Notes: a model not told the origin generated them from the letters alone. A stretch of DNA of 64,000 bases from Flavobacterium quisquiliarum (GCF_019308285.1 NZ_WWEM01000007.1:34200-98199), one strand, 5' to 3'; positions 50,672 to 60,550 are shown, counted from the first letter of the stretch. Translations and numbers: made by a program.

Positions 50672-53206
50672 ATGACTCATCAATATATAATTTCAGGAAT
50701 GTCGTGCAATGGATGCCGAACTAAAGTAGAAAAAACTTTAAATGAAGTTGAAGGCGTTCAGGCAGAAGTAACTCTAAATCCGCCGACTGCTACAATAACA
50801 ATGGACAAACATGTACCAACAGAAAAATTTCAAGAGGTTTTGTCTGCTGCAGGAAATTATACTATCGAAATAGATTCTCCTAAAAATCATGGAGAATCAG
50901 CTGTTAAATCATGCTGTTCAGGTCATAAAAAAGAGCATCATGACCAACATAAATCAGAAATAAAAAAAATGCATCACCAGAGTGCAAATGACGTTTATTA
51001 TTGTCCAATGCATTGCGAAGGTGACAAAACGTATAATAAACCTGGAGACTGCCCAGTTTGCGGAATGGATTTAGTTCCCCAAGTTGCCATCACAGCAACA
51101 CAATTTACTTGTCCAATGCATCCTGAAATTGTTTCAAACGAACCGGGTGACTGCCCAATTTGCGGAATGGATTTGGTTCCGATGCAGGCTTCTGAAAGTG
51201 AGGAAAACAAAACCTATTCTGATTTATTGAAGAAAATGAAAATCGCAATTTTGTTTACACTTCCTATTTTCATTATCTCAATGTCAGAAATGATTCCGAA
51301 TAATCCGCTTTATAATGTAATGTCAATTGAAAAATGGAATTGGGTGCAGCTTTTATTTTCAATTCCTGTTTTGTTTTATGCGGGTTGGATGTTTTTTGTT
51401 CGCGCTTACAAATCGATTGTGACTTGGAATTTAAACATGTTTACTTTAATTGGAATCGGGACAAGCGTAGCATTCTTATTTAGTATTGTTGGAATGTTTT
51501 TTCCTGATATTTTCCCAGCCGAATTCAAATCGCATCACGGAACTATACATTTGTATTTTGAAGCTGCAACCGTAATTATCACTTTAGTTTTATTAGGACA
51601 ATTACTGGAAGCCAAAGCACACGGACAAACCAATGGTGCGATAAAAGAATTATTGAAATTAGCTCCAACCGAAGCAACTTTAGTAGAAAAAGGAATTGAC
51701 AAAGTAATCTCCATTAACAATATCAAAAAAGACGATTTATTACGTGTAAAACCGGGAGAAAAAATTCCCGTTGATGGAAAAATCTATTTTGGCGAAAGCA
51801 GCATCGACGAATCTATGATTACAGGAGAACCAATTCCCGTGGATAAAAAGGTTGGAGATTCTGTAATATCAGGAACTATAAATGGTACAAAATCTTTTGT
51901 GATGATTGCCGAAAAAGTGGGTTCAGAAACGATGCTTTCGCAAATTATCCAAATGGTAAATGATGCCAGCAGATCTCGTGCTCCAATTCAAAAACTAGCC
52001 GATAGGGTTTCTAAATATTTTGTGCCTACAGTAGTTATCATTTCGATTGTAACATTTTTTGTCTGGGCGAAATTTGGTCCTGAACCCGCTTATGTTTACG
52101 GATTAATTAATGCGATTGCCGTTTTAATTATTGCTTGTCCGTGCGCACTTGGATTGGCAACTCCAATGTCGGTTATGGTTGGAGTTGGGAAAGGAGCACA
52201 AAACGGAATCCTGATTAAAAATGCCGAAGCTCTGGAAAACATGAATAAAATTGATGTTTTAATTACCGACAAAACAGGAACCATTACAGAAGGAAAACCA
52301 TCGGTTGAAAAAATAGTTGCTATCCATAATAACGAAGATTTTCTACTCGAAAATATTGCTTCTTTAAATCAGCATAGCGAGCATCCTTTGGCGCAGGCCG
52401 TAGTCAATTTCGCGAAAGCAAAAGATAGTTCATTCAAAGAAGTTCAAGGTTTTGAAACGATTGCCGGAAAAGGTGTTTTAGGAACTATCGAAGGCAAAAA
52501 AGTAGCTTTAGGAAATAAAAAATTAATGGAAGAAATCGGCGTTTCTGTTTCTAGTGATTTAGAACAAAAAGTAACAGCAGAACAAAATTTAGGAAAAACT
52601 ATTTCGTACATCGCAATTGAAAATATTGTTTTAGGTTATGTTGCGATTACCGATGCCGTCAAGGAAAACAGTGCAAAAGCGATCAAAGAATTAATTACTC
52701 AAGGCGTTGAGGTTATCATGATGACGGGCGACAATCATAATACAGCAAAAGCAGTTGCTGAACATTTGCATTTGAGTTCGTTTAAAGCAGATTGTCTTCC
52801 ACACGATAAATTAAAAGAAATTGAACGTCTTCAAGCTCAAGGAAAAATTGTTGCCATGGCGGGAGACGGAATCAATGATGCTCCAGCTTTAGCGCAATCT
52901 AACATCGGAATTGCAATGGGAACAGGAACAGATGTCGCAATAGAAAGTGCTAAAATCACTTTGGTTAAAGGCGATTTAAACGGAATCGTAAAAGCTAAAA
53001 ACCTCAGCCACGCTGTAATGTCAAATATTAAACAGAATTTATTCTTTGCCTTCATTTATAATACTTTGGGCGTTCCAATTGCAGCAGGAATTTTATATCC
53101 GTTTTTAGGAATATTGCTTTCGCCGATGTTGGCTGCGGTGGCAATGAGTTTGAGTTCTGTTTCGGTAATTGTAAATGCTTTACGATTGAGAAATCTAAAA
53201 TTGTGA
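50672..53206 (+). CDS. Copper-translocating P1B-type ATPase with HMA and two heavy-metal-binding (HMBD) motifs
   Basis: 844 residues. N-terminal HMA (1-66, MSCNGC with Cys12/Cys15), a His-rich linker (about 80-108), two tandem repeats YYCPMH...[10 protein letters not shown] (about 109-137) and FTCPMHPE...[10 protein letters not shown] (about 149-175), then eight membrane helices. Cys489-Pro-Cys491 in [12 protein letters not shown] marks a Cu transporter; DKTGTITEG holds the phosphorylated Asp533; HPLAQ and [10 protein letters not shown] complete the set. It exports copper from the cytoplasm. The palindrome region at 50344 separates it from the regulator gene. Confidence 0.95.
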   Translation: MTHQYIISGMSCNGCRTKVEKTLNEVEGVQAEVTLNPPTATITMDKHVPTEKFQEVLSAAGNYTIEIDSPKNHGESAVKSCCSGHKKEHHDQHKSEIKKMHHQSANDVYYCPMHCEGDKTYNKPGDCPVCGMDLVPQVAITATQFTCPMHPEIVSNEPGDCPICGMDLVPMQASESEENKTYSDLLKKMKIAILFTLPIFIISMSEMIPNNPLYNVMSIEKWNWVQLLFSIPVLFYAGWMFFVRAYKSIVTWNLNMFTLIGIGTSVAFLFSIVGMFFPDIFPAEFKSHHGTIHLYFEAATVIITLVLLGQLLEAKAHGQTNGAIKELLKLAPTEATLVEKGIDKVISINNIKKDDLLRVKPGEKIPVDGKIYFGESSIDESMITGEPIPVDKKVGDSVISGTINGTKSFVMIAEKVGSETMLSQIIQMVNDASRSRAPIQKLADRVSKYFVPTVVIISIVTFFVWAKFGPEPAYVYGLINAIAVLIIACPCALGLATPMSVMVGVGKGAQNGILIKNAEALENMNKIDVLITDKTGTITEGKPSVEKIVAIHNNEDFLLENIASLNQHSEHPLAQAVVNFAKAKDSSFKEVQGFETIAGKGVLGTIEGKKVALGNKKLMEEIGVSVSSDLEQKVTAEQNLGKTISYIAIENIVLGYVAITDAVKENSAKAIKELITQGVEVIMMTGDNHNTAKAVAEHLHLSSFKADCLPHDKLKEIERLQAQGKIVAMAGDGINDAPALAQSNIGIAMGTGTDVAIESAKITLVKGDLNGIVKAKNLSHAVMSNIKQNLFFAFIYNTLGVPIAAGILYPFLGILLSPMLAAVAMSLSSVSVIVNALRLRNLKL

Positions 53207-53226
53207 GTTGGGACGCAATTATTTTC

Positions 53227-53355
53227 AACACATAGAAACATAGTTTTGCATTGTGCGTAAAGGCGTTTCACTTGTTACAATACACATAGCTATGTGTGGA
53301 AACTAGTTTCTTTTATGCTCTTTTTTAGACACAAAAATCTATGTTTCTATGTGTT
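53227..53355. repeat. Long palindromic intergenic repeat, copy 3 of 3
   Basis: 129 bp, AACACATAGAAACATAG (53227-53243) to CTATGTTTCTATGTGTT (53339-53355), a perfect 17-bp inverted repeat. Internal elements CACATAGCTATGTG and GAAACTAGTTTC are themselves palindromes. Cleanest copy of the family; it lies between the ATPase and oxidase genes. Confidence 0.85.
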
Positions 53356-53392
53356 AAAATAAATTTAACCTAACGATTTAAAATTATAATCG

Positions 53393-55636
53393 ATGACAAA
53401 AATAAAATATATACTTGTGCTTTTTTTAATTGCTATTCAGTTAAAGGCGCAAAAAGTAGTGCGTTATGATTTGCATGTTCGCGATACAATTGTCAATTTC
53501 TCGGGTAAAGAAAAACGTGCGATTGCAGTAAATGGACAAATTCCGATGCCAACTCTGACTTTTACCGAAGGCGATATTGCAGAAATTTATGTACACAACG
53601 AATTAAAAAAAGAAACCACTTCGATGCACTGGCATGGATTATTTCTGCCCAATAAAGAAGATGGAGTTCCGTATTTGACTCAAATGCCTATTGAACCTGG
53701 AACAACTCATAAATATTCTTTTCCCATAATTCAAAATGGAACGTATTGGTATCACAGTCATTCGGGATTACAAGAACAAATTGGTTTGTACGGACTTTTT
53801 ATCATCAACAAGAAAAAAGACGATTCAACTATTCGAAAAGGAATTGATGATTTACCAACGATTCCAGTTATTTTAAGTGAATGGTCTGATTTGAAACCAG
53901 AAAATATTCAGCGAATGCTTCACAATGCCAACGATTGGTTTGCGATAAAAAAAGGAACGACTCAAAGTTATTCCGAAGCTATCAAACAAGGACATTTTTC
54001 AACCAAAGTGACCAACGAATGGAAACGAATGAACGCAATGGATGTCAGCGATGTTTATTATGAAAAATTTCTGCTTAATGGTAAAAATGAACAACAATTT
54101 TCAGATCTCAAACCTGGCTCAAAAGTTAGATTGCGAATTGCCAATGGCGGTGCTTCCAGTTATTTCTGGCTGACTTATGGCGGAGGAAAAATCACCGTTG
54201 TAGCAAGTGATGGAAACGATGTCGAACCAGTAGAAGTGGATCGTTTGATTATTGCCGTTTCTGAAACTTATGATGTTGTCGTTACTGTTCCAGAAGATCA
54301 TAAATCTTTTGCTTTTTTGGCTACAGCCGAAGACAGAACAGGATCTGCGTCTTTGTTTTTAGGAAGTGGAGAAAAACAACCTGTTCATCATCTTTCAAAA
54401 CTAAAATATTTTGAAGGCATGAAAATGATGAACGATATGATGAAAATGAACGGCGAAATGAATGATATGGGCATGAATATGTCTTTGAACAAAATGGACA
54501 TGAATGCCGTAATGTATCCTGAAATTTCGGGTGAAGATGAAAATGCAAAACCTGCGATGGATCATTCGAATCATAATATGGAAGAAATGAAAATGGAAAG
54601 TGACAGCACTGAAACTTCTGAAATTGTGACTTTGAATTACGGAATGCTGAAATCTCCTTTTAAAACGAATCTTCCAAAAGATGCTCCTGTTAAAGAATTG
54701 CGTTTTACTTTATCTGGAAATATGAATCGTTATGTTTGGAGTTTAGACAATAAAGTCGTTTCCGAAACCGATAAAATTTTAATCAAAAAAGGAGAAAATG
54801 TTCGTATCGTTTTATACAACGGTTCGATGATGCGCCACCCCATGCATTTGCACGGACATGATTTTAGAATTCTGAATGAACACGGAGATTATGCTCCGCT
54901 AAAAAATGTGATTGATATTATGCCAATGGAAACCGATACGATCGAATTTCAGGCAAATGCTGATGGGGACTGGTTCTTTCACTGCCATATTTTATATCAC
55001 ATGATGGCTGGAATGGGAAGAATTTTTAGCTATGAAAATTCAGCACCAAATCCGTTGATTCATCATCCGGAAATGGCTTTCAAAATGTTGAAAATGGATG
55101 ATCGAATGTTTCATTTTATGGCAGAAAATGATTTTGCCAGCAATGGAAATGATGGTGAAGCTATGTTCAGCAACACAAGATGGAGTATTGGAACGGAATG
55201 GAGATTGGGCTATAATGACAAACATGGTTATGAAACCGAAACTCATATTGGACGTTACATTGGAAAAAATCAATGGTTAATGCCTTTTATTGGTTTTGAC
55301 TGGCGCTACCGAAAAATGGGAATGGACGAACAGGAACAAAATCTTTTTGGACAGAAAAACACCAAAGACAATCGTTCGGTTTTCAGTTTAGGAGCCGAAT
55401 ATACTTTGCCAATGCTTATAAAGGCACAAGTTGAGGTTTATACCGATGGAAACGTAAGAGTGCAATTTGAACGAAAAGATATTCCGCTTTCGCAAAGACT
55501 TCGAATGAATTTAATGTGGAATACAGATAAAGAATATATGGCGGGACTGAAATACATTGTTGCCCGAAACTTTGGAATCACGACGCATTATGACAGTGAT
55601 ATGGGAATTGGTTTTGGGGTTAATTTGAATTATTGA
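53393..55636 (+). CDS. Multicopper oxidase with C-terminal barrel-like extension
   Basis: 747 residues, about 200 longer than plain copper-resistance oxidases. After the signal peptide (to LKAQ), three cupredoxin domains show all copper motifs: SMHWHGL, YWYHSHSG, HPMHLHGHDF and FFHCHILYHMMAGM. A Met-rich segment lies at about 342-405 (MKMMNDMMKMNGEMNDMGMN...MDHSNHN). From about 600 the protein becomes beta-strand and aromatic-rich and ends IGFGVNLNY, like an outer-membrane barrel such as CopB. The two activities may be combined in one protein. It oxidises Cu(I) in the periplasm. Confidence 0.92.
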   Translation: MTKIKYILVLFLIAIQLKAQKVVRYDLHVRDTIVNFSGKEKRAIAVNGQIPMPTLTFTEGDIAEIYVHNELKKETTSMHWHGLFLPNKEDGVPYLTQMPIEPGTTHKYSFPIIQNGTYWYHSHSGLQEQIGLYGLFIINKKKDDSTIRKGIDDLPTIPVILSEWSDLKPENIQRMLHNANDWFAIKKGTTQSYSEAIKQGHFSTKVTNEWKRMNAMDVSDVYYEKFLLNGKNEQQFSDLKPGSKVRLRIANGGASSYFWLTYGGGKITVVASDGNDVEPVEVDRLIIAVSETYDVVVTVPEDHKSFAFLATAEDRTGSASLFLGSGEKQPVHHLSKLKYFEGMKMMNDMMKMNGEMNDMGMNMSLNKMDMNAVMYPEISGEDENAKPAMDHSNHNMEEMKMESDSTETSEIVTLNYGMLKSPFKTNLPKDAPVKELRFTLSGNMNRYVWSLDNKVVSETDKILIKKGENVRIVLYNGSMMRHPMHLHGHDFRILNEHGDYAPLKNVIDIMPMETDTIEFQANADGDWFFHCHILYHMMAGMGRIFSYENSAPNPLIHHPEMAFKMLKMDDRMFHFMAENDFASNGNDGEAMFSNTRWSIGTEWRLGYNDKHGYETETHIGRYIGKNQWLMPFIGFDWRYRKMGMDEQEQNLFGQKNTKDNRSVFSLGAEYTLPMLIKAQVEVYTDGNVRVQFERKDIPLSQRLRMNLMWNTDKEYMAGLKYIVARNFGITTHYDSDMGIGFGVNLNY

Positions 55637-55776
55637 TTTGTTTTTGAACCATATAAGTGATTTAAGTTTATTTGAAAAAAATATTTACTTACATAACTTA
55701 TATGGTTTAAAAAATTTGAATTGGCATTAATTTTGGTTGAGAAGAAACAGCTAAAAACCAATCTAAAATCAACCTT

Positions 55777-56097
55777 ATGTTTGACTTCAATCCTTTTTTG
55801 CTGCTTTTTCTACCTTTGATTTTACAGCTTATATTTGGAATTAAAGACTATGCGAGAAGCATAAAATTAAATTTTGCTAAAATCAGCATCATTAATTTTC
55901 TTTTGCAAATTGCTTTTTCTTATTGGGCCTATGTATTTCTTGAGCATAAACTTAATCAAGAATCAAATGGACGAATCAGATGCGGAATGCCTTTTGTTGG
56001 ATTAGTTTTTATGGAACTGCTTATTATTGCAGTTTTATTACTTACAATACTTATTCAATACCTAATTAAAAGATCGTATAACCGTAAACAAAAATGA
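55777..56097 (+). CDS. Small membrane protein, 106 aa
   Basis: Three hydrophobic helices (PFLLLFLPLILQLIFGI; IINFLLQIAFSYWAYVFL; FVGLVFMELLIIAVLLLTILI) and a basic tail. Family not recognised. It overlaps the start of the following gene by four bases (ATGA), so the two are translationally coupled. Nearest upstream sequence is AT-rich and has no clear -7 box. Confidence 0.7.
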   Translation: MFDFNPFLLLFLPLILQLIFGIKDYARSIKLNFAKISIINFLLQIAFSYWAYVFLEHKLNQESNGRIRCGMPFVGLVFMELLIIAVLLLTILIQYLIKRSYNRKQK

Positions 56098-56780
56098 AAG
56101 CAATTTCTTCCATCCTTTTCGTTTTATTTTTAAATAATGCTTTTGGTCAATTCGCAGTCATAAAAGATAACGATGGTTATGTAAATATCCGGACTGAAGC
56201 TTCAAAAGGAAATAATATTTCAGACAAATTAAATAACGGCTTTGTCGTGTATTGCTTTGAACCAAAAAACAACTGGATCAATATTGATTATTCTAAAAAT
56301 AACAAAGACAGAAGCGGTTATTTACACAAAGACAGGATTCAATATTTGTCTGAATTCACAGAAATCCCATTAATCAAAGAAACTCAAACTAAAGTTGTTT
56401 TCGAAAAAGATGGTTTTAATATTAGTATCGAAAGCAAAAAATTCGAATTAAATTTGGCAAAATTAATCTTTTCAGGGAAGGACAAATCTTTTCTAAAAGA
56501 AATTAACGGAAAATCTTTTTGGGGAACCGATGGCGAAATTCCTAAAAAGGCTTATAAAAGTATAACGGTTACTTTAGGCAACAATAGTATTGAACTTCCT
56601 AAAAACTCTTTCGACGATTTATTTGAACCTACTCTTTTTAAAACCCAAATAAATTATGATCAAAAATCCGATACTTTATATATCACATCTAGCAATAGTG
56701 ATGGAGCTGGAGGTTATGAAATTATATGGATTATAGAAAAAGGAAAATATAAAGAGCGTAAAATTGCCTACGGCTTTTGA
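56094..56780 (+). CDS. SH3-domain-containing secreted protein, 228 aa
   Basis: A signal peptide (FVLFLNNAFGQ) precedes an SH3b-like domain (about 20-80: DGYVNIRTEASKGN, GFVVYCFEPKNNWINIDYS), of the type found in many secreted bacterial proteins that bind peptidoglycan or sense the envelope. The C-terminal 140 residues form a separate beta-rich domain (FNISIESKKFELN, GAGGYEIIWIIEKG). Coupled to the small membrane protein gene through an ATGA overlap. Function unknown. Confidence 0.75.
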   Translation: MKAISSILFVLFLNNAFGQFAVIKDNDGYVNIRTEASKGNNISDKLNNGFVVYCFEPKNNWINIDYSKNNKDRSGYLHKDRIQYLSEFTEIPLIKETQTKVVFEKDGFNISIESKKFELNLAKLIFSGKDKSFLKEINGKSFWGTDGEIPKKAYKSITVTLGNNSIELPKNSFDDLFEPTLFKTQINYDQKSDTLYITSSNSDGAGGYEIIWIIEKGKYKERKIAYGF

Positions 56781-56887
56781 GTTTTTTACCAAAACATTAA
56801 CAACAGAACTATTCTTACAAACAATAAATCAATCTATATTTGATTCACTCAATTATAATTCTTCTAACAAAAAACAATTAAAACAAA

Positions 56888-57046
56888 ATGACAAAAGTAA
56901 TCACAATCGTTACCGTTGCTTTATTTACAATTAGCGTAAGCGCTCAGGACACGAAACCAGCGAAAAAAGATAAAGCGAAAAAAGAATCATGCTGTAAAAA
57001 AACAGCAGACAAAAAAGACAAAAAATCTTGTTGTACCAAAAAGTAA
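56888..57046 (+). CDS. Secreted Cys-rich 52-aa peptide
   Basis: ATG 56888 to TAA 57044-57046. The signal peptide MTKVITIVTVALFTISVSAQ is followed by a Lys/Ala/Asp linker and two cysteine pairs, ESCCKK and KSCCTKK. Small, basic and exported; a possible metal-binding or metal-buffering peptide, linked by position with the copper island. Similar in style to the Cys-rich product at 48786. A strong terminator follows directly. Confidence 0.75.
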   Translation: MTKVITIVTVALFTISVSAQDTKPAKKDKAKKESCCKKTADKKDKKSCCTKK

Positions 57047-57062
57047 CATTAAATTATAAAGT

Positions 57063-57096
57063 AAAAGGCTTCTAATTGTTCGAAGCCTTTTTTTAT
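57063..57096 (+). terminator. Terminator after the Cys-rich peptide
   Basis: AAAAGGCTTC (57063-57072) pairs perfectly with GAAGCCTTTT (57082-57091) before a T-run. Confidence 0.85.
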
Positions 57097-57106
57097 TTTT
57101 TTTCGC

Positions 57107-57175
57107 GACGAATTTCACTAATTTACACTAAAAAACATCGTATTTAAATTTATGCTAATTCGTGAAATTCGTGGC
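57107..57175. repeat. 69-bp palindrome (ACGAATTTCACTAATT type)
   Basis: GACGAATTTCACTAATTTAC near 57107 pairs with its near-complement ending CGTGAAATTCGTGGC at 57175. It lies between the convergent Cys-rich peptide and DUF4442 genes, immediately after the terminator. Confidence 0.65.
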
Positions 57176-57185
57176 AAACAAAACC

Positions 57186-57638
57186 CTATTTCACTCGAAT
57201 ACTCCACTCAAAATCCATTTCCGAAACCTGAACACCTTCTTCATTGGTACCGATAGATTTCATCCAAAACGTCTGGCCTTCTCCAGTTTCGATTGTTTTT
57301 TTAATAGCATCTGCAATTAAATGTCCGTCTTTGCAGACAAATGTAATTCGGCCTGTTGCTTTTTTGGTAAAGTTTCCTTTGTTGTTGGCAACTAACATAG
57401 AGATTTTTTTGCCGCTTTGCTGAATTTGAGAAATTACCAAAGCACCTGTTGTCAATTCTGCCGCCATAGCCTGAACTGCAAAATACATCGAATTAAAAGG
57501 ATTCTGATTAATCCATCTGTGTTTGACTGTTACGGTACAACTTGAATCGTTTATATCCTTAACACGTACGCCGCAGAAGTAGGCAGAAGGAAGTTTAAAC
57601 AGAACGAACTTATTAAGTTTTGATACAGAAAGTGCCAT
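57186..57638 (-). CDS. DUF4442 hotdog-fold (thioesterase-like) protein
   Basis: 150 residues. The hotdog pattern is HRWINQNPFNSMYFAVQAMAAEL followed by a helix and four beta-strands (GRITFVCKDG, MDFEWSIRVK). DUF4442 proteins resemble acyl-CoA thioesterases (PaaI) but have no proven substrate. No signal peptide. Probably a single-gene unit. Confidence 0.85.
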   Translation of the reverse strand: MALSVSKLNKFVLFKLPSAYFCGVRVKDINDSSCTVTVKHRWINQNPFNSMYFAVQAMAAELTTGALVISQIQQSGKKISMLVANNKGNFTKKATGRITFVCKDGHLIADAIKKTIETGEGQTFWMKSIGTNEEGVQVSEMDFEWSIRVK

Positions 57639-57832
57639 GTGATTTATTTTTTATGTAAAAATACAAAAAAACTATGCATGCACAATAAATTATTCAACTA
57701 TCAGAAAGACCTCAATAAATTCAATACTTCCGAATGATTATCAACAATTTAAATACATATTCTTACTTTTTAAATTGTTAAATTTTTGTTAATAATTAGT
57801 ACTATGTAAAACAAGATACTGTTTTTTAGACA

Positions 57833-57840
57833 TATATTTG
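57833..57840 (+). promoter_or_regulatory. -7 box TATATTTG of the DUF4870 gene
   Basis: A perfect TAnnTTTG, 28 bp before the ATG at 57869. The -33 TTG is not clear. Confidence 0.6.
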
Positions 57841-57868
57841 CATAAGAAATTACTATATACTTTTAATC

Positions 57869-58348
57869 ATGCAATCATCAACACCACTCATCATGGAAAA
57901 AACATCAGAAAAGAATACAGCAGCATTTACTCATTTGAGTACATTAAGTCAATATATAATTCCGTTTGGAAACTATATTTTTCCGTTAATCATTTGGACG
58001 AACTACAAAGACAAATCTGAATTTGCAGACCATCACGGAAAACAGGCTTTGAACTTTCAGTTAAGCTTATTGCTTTATACTTTGATTTTAGCACTTATCG
58101 CTATACCTATTTTTATTACTATCATTTTGCAGAATATTCCAATGGAAGCTGTTTTTAATGACCACGATTTTGTGATTAGAAATTTTGACTTTCAAGCGCA
58201 TATCGGAATGCTAAGTGTAGGAATTACAGCTGTAGTGCTTTTTGGATTATTAAAATTTGTTGAATTCTTTTTAGTGATTTATGCTTCAATAAAAGCTTCA
58301 AACGGAGAATTATACAAATATCCGATTACGATTCCTTTTATAAAGTAA
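57869..58348 (+). CDS. DUF4870 membrane protein
   Basis: 159 residues with three membrane helices. TAAFTHLSTLSQYIIPFGNYIFPLI and EFADHHGKQALNFQLS are the conserved family elements, the latter including the Asp/His-Gln motif between helices. Function unknown. The PadR/PspC/DUF2807 genes follow after 129 bp; DUF4870 commonly accompanies such genes, which fits a common envelope-stress unit. The start is ATG 57869; an in-frame ATG 24 bp downstream is also possible. Confidence 0.88.
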   Translation: MQSSTPLIMEKTSEKNTAAFTHLSTLSQYIIPFGNYIFPLIIWTNYKDKSEFADHHGKQALNFQLSLLLYTLILALIAIPIFITIILQNIPMEAVFNDHDFVIRNFDFQAHIGMLSVGITAVVLFGLLKFVEFFLVIYASIKASNGELYKYPITIPFIK

Positions 58349-58477
58349 TCCTTAAAAAGGTTAAAAGTTATATTCGAAATCAATCATCAATCACCCGAGC
58401 CAGAAAGGCGAACTGGCAAAGCAATCATCATCAATCAAAAAACGAATTGTTCAATCAAAAAAAAACAAAATGAAATT

Positions 58478-58810
58478 ATGAACATTGAAAACACAAAAGC
58501 ACAGATGCGCAAAGGTGTTCTTGAGTTTTGCATCTTATCTGTCCTAAAAGAAAAAGATGCCTATACATCAGAAATATTAGACACTTTAAAAAACGCAAAA
58601 TTACTAGTTGTAGAAGGAACTGTTTATCCGTTGTTAACTAGATTAAAAAATGATGGTTTACTTAATTATCGATGGGAAGAATCGACCTCAGGGCCACCAC
58701 GAAAATATTATGGATTAACCGAAATAGGGCAAACTTTTTTAAACGAACTTAGCGGAACTTGGACAGAATTGTCTGACGCTGTAAACTTAATCACCAATCA
58801 AAATCAATAA
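58478..58810 (+). CDS. PadR-family transcriptional regulator
   Basis: 110 residues, the usual size. MRKGVLEFCILSVLKEKDAYTSEIL is helix 1-2 of the PadR winged helix; VEGTVYPLLTRLKNDGLLNYR carries the recognition helix and GPPRKYYGLTEIGQTFL the wing. Only 3 bp separate it from the PspC gene, so it is the first gene of a four-gene unit that it probably represses. Confidence 0.93.
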   Translation: MNIENTKAQMRKGVLEFCILSVLKEKDAYTSEILDTLKNAKLLVVEGTVYPLLTRLKNDGLLNYRWEESTSGPPRKYYGLTEIGQTFLNELSGTWTELSDAVNLITNQNQ

Positions 58811-58813
58811 GTC

Positions 58814-60547
58814 ATGAACAAAACAGTAAATATTAACTTAGGCGGGATGTTTTTTCACATCGATGAAGACGCATACTTAAAATTAACACGCTATTTTGAC
58901 GCTATAAAACGATCACTTAACAACTCATCTGGTCAGGATGAAATTATTAAAGATATCGAAATGCGTGTTTCTGAATTATTGACGGAAAAACAAAAAAGCG
59001 AAAAACATGTTGTAGGACTGAAAGACGTTGACGAAGTGATTGCGGTGATGGGACAACCAGAAGACTACAGAATTGAAGACGAAGAAAACGCAAATCAATC
59101 TTATAATAATTACGGTCCAAGAAAACACAAAAAATTATACCGTGATAAAGAAAAAGGTTTAATTGGTGGTGTGGCTACAGGTTTAGGTCATTACTTTGGA
59201 ATTGATGCTGTTTGGATTAAAATCATTTTCTTGATTTTCGTTTTTGCAGGTTTTGGAACAGGAATCTTGGCTTATTTCGTTCTTTGGATTGTAACTCCTG
59301 AAGCAGTTACAACTTCAGAAAAATTAGAAATGACAGGTGAGCCGGTAACTATTTCGAACATTGAAAAAAAAGTTCGCGAAGAAATTGATACCCTTTCTGA
59401 AAAATTCAAAAATGCAGATTATGACGAAATGGGAAACCAAGTAAAGTCGGGAGCTGAGAGAATAAGTAGTTCATTTGGAGACTTTATCATGACAATTTTT
59501 AAGATTTTTGCAAAGTTTTTAGGTGTAATTCTAATCATAAGCGGAATCGCAACTTTGATCATGTTGTTAATCGGAGTTTTTACTTTAGGAACCAATATTT
59601 TTGTTGATTTCCCTTGGCAGAATTTTGTTGAAGCTGGAAACTTTACAGAATATCCGCTTTGGTCATTTGGATTATTAATGTTCTTTGTTGTTGGAATTCC
59701 GTTCTTTTTCTTAACACTTTTAGGGTTTAAATTGTTATCTCCAAACTTAAAATCAATTGGAAACATTACAAAATATACACTTTTAGCAGTTTGGATTATC
59801 TCTATTGCAATTTTAGCAAGCATCGGAATTAAACAGGCAACTGAAATCTCTCATGATAATAAAGTAATTGAGAAGAAAGCCATAACAATTAATACAACTG
59901 ATACCTTGTACGTAAAGTTCAAATACAGCGATTATTATACAAAAAGCCTGAATCATTACAGAGATTTTGAATTTGTTCAGGATTCTGCCAGCAATGACTT
60001 GATTTATTCCAACGATGTTCGTTTACATGTATTGCATACAGATCAAAAAACTCCATTTATTCAGGTAGAAAAAAGTGCAAGAGGAAATTCTTTTACAAAT
60101 GCTAAAAAAAGAGCAGAAAAGATCAATTATAAGTTTCAAGTTAACGGAAATCAATTAATTTTGGATAACTATTTTCTGACAGATATAAAAAACAAATTCA
60201 GAGGACAAGAAGTTGACATCTACCTATATCTACCAGAAGGACAACTATTTAAACCAGATAGTTCTGTTAGAGATTATTTTAGCTATGAAGACGATTTCTT
60301 TAATCTAAATTATGATGGAAATTACAACTATAAAGTAATCGGATCTAAAGTTAAATGTTTAAACTGCCCAGCAAAAGATCACGATGACGATGATCATGAC
60401 TATGATACAGAAGAAATAAGTACTATTGGTAATGATACAATAAAAGAAGTTTCAGTAAAGATAAATGGAAAAGAAGTTATAAACGGAAAAAAAACTAAAG
60501 GAAAACTAACCACAGATAAAAACGGAGTTATAATCAAAATTAACTAA
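58814..60547 (+). CDS. PspC-domain membrane protein, 577 aa
   Basis: An N-terminal cytoplasmic region (to about 95) with a HAAS-like helical start (EDAYLKLTRYFDAIKRSLNN) is followed by the PspC module (about 98-158: KEKGLIGGVATGLGHYFGID, WIKIIFLIFVFAGFG). Then come three or more further membrane helices and an extracytoplasmic beta-rich domain. A short His/Asp cluster DHDDDDHDYDTEE lies near residue 530. PspC proteins sense or relay membrane stress; the DUF2807 genes behind it may form the envelope part. It is in one operon with PadR. Confidence 0.92.
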   Translation: MNKTVNINLGGMFFHIDEDAYLKLTRYFDAIKRSLNNSSGQDEIIKDIEMRVSELLTEKQKSEKHVVGLKDVDEVIAVMGQPEDYRIEDEENANQSYNNYGPRKHKKLYRDKEKGLIGGVATGLGHYFGIDAVWIKIIFLIFVFAGFGTGILAYFVLWIVTPEAVTTSEKLEMTGEPVTISNIEKKVREEIDTLSEKFKNADYDEMGNQVKSGAERISSSFGDFIMTIFKIFAKFLGVILIISGIATLIMLLIGVFTLGTNIFVDFPWQNFVEAGNFTEYPLWSFGLLMFFVVGIPFFFLTLLGFKLLSPNLKSIGNITKYTLLAVWIISIAILASIGIKQATEISHDNKVIEKKAITINTTDTLYVKFKYSDYYTKSLNHYRDFEFVQDSASNDLIYSNDVRLHVLHTDQKTPFIQVEKSARGNSFTNAKKRAEKINYKFQVNGNQLILDNYFLTDIKNKFRGQEVDIYLYLPEGQLFKPDSSVRDYFSYEDDFFNLNYDGNYNYKVIGSKVKCLNCPAKDHDDDDHDYDTEEISTIGNDTIKEVSVKINGKEVINGKKTKGKLTTDKNGVIIKIN

Positions 60548-60550
60548 GCC

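Noticed and set aside
53393..55636. Laccase-type oxidase for lignin or polyphenols
   Set aside because: The Met-rich loop and copper-resistance neighbours favour cuprous oxidase in metal detoxification.
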